The position numbers were made by a program, and so were the translations under genes. Under the pieces are notes generated by a model. That model saw only the letters and a list, made by a program, of their open reading frames with translations, made no database searches and was not told where the DNA came from. Shown in pieces: positions 59,900 to 64,000 of a stretch of 64,000 bases of DNA; the first letter of the stretch is position 1, and each line of letters begins with the position of its first letter. The DNA comes from Mycobacterium sp. URHB0044 (lineage in GTDB: Bacteria; Actinomycetota; Actinomycetes; Mycobacteriales; Mycobacteriaceae), in contig NZ_JIAW01000002.1 in the NCBI RefSeq assembly GCF_000620625.1, positions 372,001 to 436,000 on the forward strand, written 5' to 3'.

Positions 59900-60736
59900 A
59901 TGGCCGTCATGGTGGTGACCGATTCGTCCGCGCGATTGCATCCAGATGACCTGCAGCGGTGGGGCATTCGCGAGGTGCCATTGCACGTCTTGATCGACGG
60001 CAATGATCTGCGTGACGGGATCGACCCGGTGCCCTACGACGTCCACGACCGGGCGCACGTCACCACGGCCGGCGCCGCGCCTGCCGACCTGACCGAGACC
60101 TACCGCAAGGCACTGGCGGACAGCGGCGGTGACGGCGTGGTCGCGGTGCATCTGTCGGCGGCCCTGTCGAGCACGTTCAGCACGGCCGTGGCTGCGGCGC
60201 GGGAGTTCGGCCCTGCGGTGCGCGTGGTGAACGCCCGGTCGGCGGCGGCCAGCGTCGGGTTCGTCGCGGTGGCAGCGGCGCGTTCGTCGGCCGCCGGCGC
60301 CGACCTCGACGCCGTGGAGGCGGCGGCGCGCTCCGCCGTGCCGCGCGGCCGCGCCTTCATCGTCGTGCACCGGCTCGACAACCTCCGACGCAGTGGGCGG
60401 ATCGGCACGGCCGCGTCGTGGCTGGGCACGGCACTGTCCCTCAAGCCGCTGCTCTGCATCGACGTCGACGGCAGGCTGGTGCTGTCACAGCGGATTCGCA
60501 CCCTGTCGAAGGCCCACGCCGCGCTGGTGGAGGCCGTCGCGGAGTTCGTCGGCGACCGCAGGGCGTCGATCGTCGTCCATCACGTCGACAATCACGACGA
60601 CGCCGACAAGATCGGTGCCACGCTGACGGACCGACTTCCCCAGATCGAGTCGCTCGCGGTGAGCGACATGGGTCCGGTGCTGTCGGTGCACGTGGGCGGC
60701 GGGGCGGTTGGCGTGTGCGTGACGGTGGACGACTGA
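59900..60736 (+). CDS. DegV-family fatty-acid-binding protein
   Basis: 278 residues. The DegV fold is shown by MVVTDSSARLHPDDLQRWGI, VHLSAALSSTFSTAVAAARE, VVNARSAAASVGFV and RLDNLRRSGRIGTAASWLG. DegV proteins bind a fatty acid and in some bacteria feed fatty acid kinase. ATG 59900 starts two bases after the octT stop. Matches Rv2417c. The position after octT would suit supply of short acyl groups, but this is only inferred. Confidence 0.92.
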   Translation: MAVMVVTDSSARLHPDDLQRWGIREVPLHVLIDGNDLRDGIDPVPYDVHDRAHVTTAGAAPADLTETYRKALADSGGDGVVAVHLSAALSSTFSTAVAAAREFGPAVRVVNARSAAASVGFVAVAAARSSAAGADLDAVEAAARSAVPRGRAFIVVHRLDNLRRSGRIGTAASWLGTALSLKPLLCIDVDGRLVLSQRIRTLSKAHAALVEAVAEFVGDRRASIVVHHVDNHDDADKIGATLTDRLPQIESLAVSDMGPVLSVHVGGGAVGVCVTVDD

Positions 60737-60807
60737 GGCGGCAGGGCCATCACCGGTTTTCGAAAAAGTGAGGGAATCGACGCGAGCCGGCACTCCTAGC
60801 TGATGAA

Positions 60808-60824
60808 CGTGGCAGATGGCCACG
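60808..60824 (+). repeat. Hairpin in the leader of the small secreted protein
   Basis: CGTGGC-AGATG-GCCACG, perfect 6-bp arms, 19 bp before the ATG at 60844. It precedes the AAGGAGA ribosome site without covering it and may stabilise the mRNA. Confidence 0.4.
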
Positions 60825-60843
60825 ACGAAGCCAAGGAGACACC

Positions 60844-61215
60844 ATGAACGCCAAGCACGCGAAGTTCGCCGTCAAGTCCGCCGTCGCCGCCCTTGCTCTC
60901 GCGGGTTCACTGGCCGCGATTGCGCCGGCCGCCGCTTACGCCGAACGTGTCCCAAGCCCAGATACGCACAGCGACAGCCTGCAGATCACCTGCCACGACC
61001 TCCAGACGCAGATCGATGCGCAGGTCCAGGCGTGGGGCGCGGCCTACAACTCGAACAACGCGGCCGGGATGGACGCCGCCCGGGCTGAGTTGACCCGCCT
61101 CGGAAACCTGTGGAACGGACCATGCCGGAAGGTCTACGGCGACGTCACTCCGCGGGCGCAGCAGATCATCTCGAGCGTCCAGAAGATGCCACCGAAGAAC
61201 GTGGGCATCGCGTGA
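60844..61215 (+). CDS. Small secreted protein of unknown function
   Basis: 123 residues. A Sec signal peptide (AVKSAVAALALAGSLAAIAP) ends near AAAYA-ER. The mature protein of about 88 residues has two Cys (ITCHDL and NGPCRK) that could form a disulfide and is mostly helical (QTQIDAQVQAWGAAYNSNNA). No family could be named. ATG 60844 follows AAGGAGA. Monocistronic, between degV and a convergent dehydrogenase. Probably exported to the periplasm or medium. Confidence 0.8.
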   Translation: MNAKHAKFAVKSAVAALALAGSLAAIAPAAAYAERVPSPDTHSDSLQITCHDLQTQIDAQVQAWGAAYNSNNAAGMDAARAELTRLGNLWNGPCRKVYGDVTPRAQQIISSVQKMPPKNVGIA

Positions 61216-61231
61216 CGGCCGATCGTTGCCG

Positions 61232-62281
61232 CTACGCCGATGCCCGTCCCGTAACGGGCGGCAGATCCTTCAACGTCACGATGCCCGGCGCGGCGGCGAC
61301 CACCGCCGGTACTGCATTGGTGACCGGCATCGCGGTGTAGATCATGCCCAGCCCCATGAATCCGGGCTCGGTCCAGTCCCGCGGCGGTAGGCAATGCAGC
61401 ACGGTACGCATGTTGGGCGTACCGAAGACCTGGATGACGTGGCCGTGCTCCAGCGGCTTGGGCGGGGTGACGTGGTTGCCCATGGTCCAGTTGAATCCGA
61501 CGCTGACGACGTTGCGCTCACCCACCCAGCCGCGGTGGTAGCCGAACACACCGCCGACGGTGCCCTTCGGGATCTGCATGAAGCCGAGGTCGGTGTCACC
61601 CGTGGCGGTGCTGAACTCGACGTCGAACGTCATCCGGTCGAGCTTGGCACCGATCGCGTCGGCCATCATGGCCGCCGACTCGGCGAACACCTCGCTCTCG
61701 CGCCGCACGCTCTCGGCGAGGCCCGGCGTGTCGGGATCCTTCGAGAATCCCATGGCAGCTTGCGTTCCCGCGGATTCGTACGTTGAGCAGTCGACCGACT
61801 CGGTGATGCGGATCTCGTCGACCTTCTCGCATGCCCCGGACAGCACCATGCCGACCATGTTGGTCATACCCGGATGTGCGCCGCTGCCGAAGATCGTGGA
61901 ATTGCCTGCCGCGCAGGCCTTCCTGATGCGGTCGAGATCCTCCGGCGTCTGCTTGCCCCCGGTGATCCACGCCGCGCTCGAGCACACGTTGACACCGGCC
62001 TCGAGCAGTCGGACCAGTTCGTCGACGTCCGGCCACAGCGGGTTGTAACAGCACGCGTCCGGTTTCAGCGCGATCAGCGCGTCGACGTCGTTGGTGGCCT
62101 TCACCCCGGTGGGTTCCGGCCAGCCCGCGAGGTCGGCGGCGTCCACCCCGGCCTTGTCGGCGCCGTGCGCATACACCCCAACTAGTTCCATGTCATCGCG
62201 CCCGATGATGGCGTGCAGCGACCGCCTGCCGATGTTGCCGGTGGTCCACTGGATCACCCGTAGTGGTCGGTCAGCGGTCAT
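61232..62281 (-). CDS. DAPDH/dihydrodipicolinate reductase-like dehydrogenase
   Basis: 349 residues. The N-terminal Rossmann fold LRVIQWTTGNIGRRSLHAII is the form seen in diaminopimelate dehydrogenase-like and amine dehydrogenase proteins of mycobacteria. NPLWPDVDELVRLLEAGVNV and SGAHPGMTNMVGMVLSG follow. Homologues are annotated near cholesterol or lipid catabolic genes, but the substrate is unknown. ATG 62281 is the start; it lies 58 bp after the enoyl-CoA hydratase on the same strand, so they form an operon. Confidence 0.85.
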   Translation of the reverse strand: MTADRPLRVIQWTTGNIGRRSLHAIIGRDDMELVGVYAHGADKAGVDAADLAGWPEPTGVKATNDVDALIALKPDACCYNPLWPDVDELVRLLEAGVNVCSSAAWITGGKQTPEDLDRIRKACAAGNSTIFGSGAHPGMTNMVGMVLSGACEKVDEIRITESVDCSTYESAGTQAAMGFSKDPDTPGLAESVRRESEVFAESAAMMADAIGAKLDRMTFDVEFSTATGDTDLGFMQIPKGTVGGVFGYHRGWVGERNVVSVGFNWTMGNHVTPPKPLEHGHVIQVFGTPNMRTVLHCLPPRDWTEPGFMGLGMIYTAMPVTNAVPAVVAAAPGIVTLKDLPPVTGRASA

Positions 62282-62339
62282 GTGTGCCTCCTCGTTGCGG
62301 CCGGATCAGTAGACACTATTCGGAAGGTGTACACCGGCA

Positions 62340-63146
62340 CTACATGGCGGTCGGTTTCGTCCCTGCCCTGCCCGCGTCGGATTTGTCGAAGAACTGACCG
62401 AGCAGTTCTCGGGCTTCGGCCTGATCGACACAGGTATAGGAATTCCAGCCCTCGATGCGCAACTGGTCGTCCAGTGGCTTGCCGACGACCTCGAGCACCG
62501 TCGCCTTCGCGGAGCGTACGGCCCGCTGCGAGTTTCGCAGGATCTGGCGGGCCAACCGCTCGGCATCTTGCATGACCTGTTCGTGCGGAACGACTTTCGT
62601 CACCATGTTGCATTGCAGCGCTTGCTGCGCGTCGATCGGCTCGGCGGTCAGGACCATCTGCATGGCAACGCCGACGCCACACGTGTTGACCAGCCGCGTG
62701 ATGCCACCGTCCCCGTGATGAAAACCGCGCCGAGCCTCGAAGGAGCCGAACATCGCCTGGTGCGAGGCCACCCGAAGGTCGCACGCCAGCGCAAGCTCCA
62801 GACCGCCCGCCAACGCCCATCCGTTCACCGCGGCGATCGTCGGCTTCGCGATCCGGTGCAGTCCTCGGGTGATGCCGCCGAAACCCATGTCGACGATCTC
62901 GCGAACCCGGCTTGGCGTCGCGTCGACGTAGTTCAGCGGGACGTAGGTGGCCAAGTCGGCTCCGGCGCAAAAGGCATCGCCGGTGCCCGTCAGGATTGCG
63001 ACGTCCGTCTCGTCGTCCTCGCCGAAGTCGGTCCAGATCCGGCACAACTCCTCGTGCATCTGCGGTGTGACCGCGTTCTTGGCCTCCGGCCGGTTCAACG
63101 TGATGTAGGCGATTCTGTCCCGACGTTCGTATCCGATCTCGATCAT
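62340..63146 (-). CDS. Enoyl-CoA hydratase/isomerase family protein
   Basis: 268 residues of crotonase fold: YITLNRPEAKNAVTPQMHEE, ILTGTGDAFCAGADLATYVP and VNGWALAGGLELALACDLRV; FGSFEARRGFHHGDGGITRL is the region of the second carboxylate and shows a Gly-His-rich change from typical hydratases. It probably acts in beta-oxidation of an acyl-CoA. ATG 63146 is preferred. Cotranscribed with the DAPDH-like dehydrogenase; divergent from the amidase gene. Confidence 0.9.
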   Translation of the reverse strand: MIEIGYERRDRIAYITLNRPEAKNAVTPQMHEELCRIWTDFGEDDETDVAILTGTGDAFCAGADLATYVPLNYVDATPSRVREIVDMGFGGITRGLHRIAKPTIAAVNGWALAGGLELALACDLRVASHQAMFGSFEARRGFHHGDGGITRLVNTCGVGVAMQMVLTAEPIDAQQALQCNMVTKVVPHEQVMQDAERLARQILRNSQRAVRSAKATVLEVVGKPLDDQLRIEGWNSYTCVDQAEARELLGQFFDKSDAGRAGTKPTAM

Positions 63147-63229
63147 CGGTCAATCCTGCACTCGGATGGGGAACGCGTAGTCGATTTGCTTGCAGCGCCG
63201 ACATCGCCGTTGGCTGGCATGATCGCCGG

Positions 63230-64000
63230 ATGCAACACGCCCTGCCCGCCACACCGTCGACGGTGCACTGGGGCTACTTCGACCCTCGGCTGAAGCCGGC
63301 GCTCGTCGTCGCTTCCGGCGACCTGGTGTCGATCGAGACGCTGACCCATCACGCCGGGGACGCCCCCGACCTGCTGATGGATGCGGGCATCACCGAGGTG
63401 TTCGACCGGGTGCAGGACCGCGGACCCGGTCCACACCTGCTCACCGGGCCGATCGCGGTCGAGGGTGCGCGGCCCGGTGACGTGTTGCAGGTCGACATCC
63501 TGGCGGCCACGCCTCGGCTGCCGTACGGCTCCAACCTGGCCGGGCATTGGGGCCACCTCTACGCCGAACTGCCCGGCGAGCGGGTCACCGTCTACGAACT
63601 CGACGTCGACGCGCTGCTCGGCCGGGCCCTGTTCGCGTACGACTGGACCGCGACCCCGCTGGCCGACCAGCCGGGCACCGTCGTCGCACCCGACGCCGGC
63701 GCGCGCGAACCGGCACTGGCGGGCGTCGTCGTCCCGCTGCGCCCGCACTTCGGCACGATGGGCGTCGCACCCGCCGAGCCGCAGCGGGTGTCGTCGGTGC
63801 CGCCCGGTGACCACGGCGGCAACGTCGACAACTGGCGGATCGGTGCGGGCGGACGGATGTACTACCCGGTCCAGGTGCCCGGTGCGCTGCTGTCCGTCGG
63901 CGACCCGCACGTCTCCCAGGGCGACGGCGAGATCAGCGGCACCGCACTGGAGTCGTCACTGAACGGGTTGCTGCGCTTGACCATTCGGCGAGATCTACCG
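63230..64000 (+). CDS. Acetamidase/formamidase family protein (3' end outside window)
   Basis: 257 residues are visible and the frame is still open at the window edge. The FmdA/AmdA pattern is clear: STVHWGYFDPRLKPALVVASG, then TGPIAVEGARPGDVLQVDI, HFGTMGVAPAE, PGDHGGNVDNW and GDPHVSQGDGEISGTALESS. These enzymes hydrolyse formamide or short amides to ammonia and the acid with a metal. ATG 63230 lies 84 bp from the divergent hydratase. The gene would be about 300-400 residues in full; it is cut by the window only. Confidence 0.9.
   Translation, partial: MQHALPATPSTVHWGYFDPRLKPALVVASGDLVSIETLTHHAGDAPDLLMDAGITEVFDRVQDRGPGPHLLTGPIAVEGARPGDVLQVDILAATPRLPYGSNLAGHWGHLYAELPGERVTVYELDVDALLGRALFAYDWTATPLADQPGTVVAPDAGAREPALAGVVVPLRPHFGTMGVAPAEPQRVSSVPPGDHGGNVDNWRIGAGGRMYYPVQVPGALLSVGDPHVSQGDGEISGTALESSLNGLLRLTIRRDLP

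Overview
The window reads as chromosome of a fast-growing mycobacterium (Mycolicibacterium type). DNA is GC-rich, many start codons are GTG or TTG, many stop/start codons overlap by 4 bp, and the core gene order matches the Mycobacterium tuberculosis block Rv2455c-Rv2417c (korA-korB-mobA-rpfE, Rv2449c-valS-folC-Rv2446c-ndk-rne-rplU-rpmA-obg-proB-nadE, proA-Rv2426c-Rv2425c, nadD-rsfS-gpgP-octT-degV) as I recall it. No rRNA, tRNA, CRISPR array or complete insertion sequence was seen.

Layout. 1-7.7 kb: a window-truncated large LuxR-family regulator and its complete paralogue flank a three-gene minus operon (DJ-1/PfpI-like, SDR-like, NMT1-like binding protein) and a divergent msrB; then an MDR oxidoreductase and a SnoaL-like protein. 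7.7-13.9 kb: a catabolic cluster of four minus-strand genes coupled by ATGA overlaps (PhyH-type dioxygenase, IolG-like dehydrogenase, IolE-like isomerase/dehydratase, second Gfo/Idh dehydrogenase), with a divergent LacI-family regulator and a PfkB-like kinase. 14.2-20 kb: korAB, mobA, a 1-kb gene-free stretch rich in inverted repeats, then two tandem resuscitation-promoting factors. 20-26 kb: flavin monooxygenase, HxlR regulator plus thioesterase facing an S9 peptidase, an Rv2449c-like reductase and a DUF937 protein.

26-38 kb is the housekeeping core: valS-folC-DUF4233, ndk, rne with a structured leader, rplU-rpmA, obg-proB. 37.6-48 kb is more variable: a TetR/cytochrome P450 pair around a clear operator, an F420/PNPOx-type protein, a sirtuin, a molybdopterin oxidoreductase lacking its usual iron-sulfur cysteines and coupled to a small helical protein, nadE, a GntR/UTRA regulator, a membrane methyltransferase-like protein, an enoyl-CoA hydratase and a ribokinase.

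49.4-53.5 kb is the most foreign-looking segment: two genes of visibly lower GC between rbsK and proA, one a repeat-built beta-propeller (PLL/DUF346-like lectin pattern), the other an 825-residue unknown protein with a hydrophobic helix pair followed by a coiled coil. From 53.8 kb the core resumes: proA, a MoxR ATPase with its VWA partner, nadD-rsfS-gpgP-octT-degV (NAD synthesis, ribosome silencing and methylglucose-lipopolysaccharide precursors), a small secreted protein, a DAPDH-like dehydrogenase with a second enoyl-CoA hydratase, and the start of an acetamidase/formamidase gene running off the end.

Regulatory DNA is unusually legible: perfect palindromes in the HxlR/S9 and TetR/P450 divergent promoters, a good intrinsic terminator after rpfE, three perfect hairpins in the rne leader, and several long intergenic inverted repeats.
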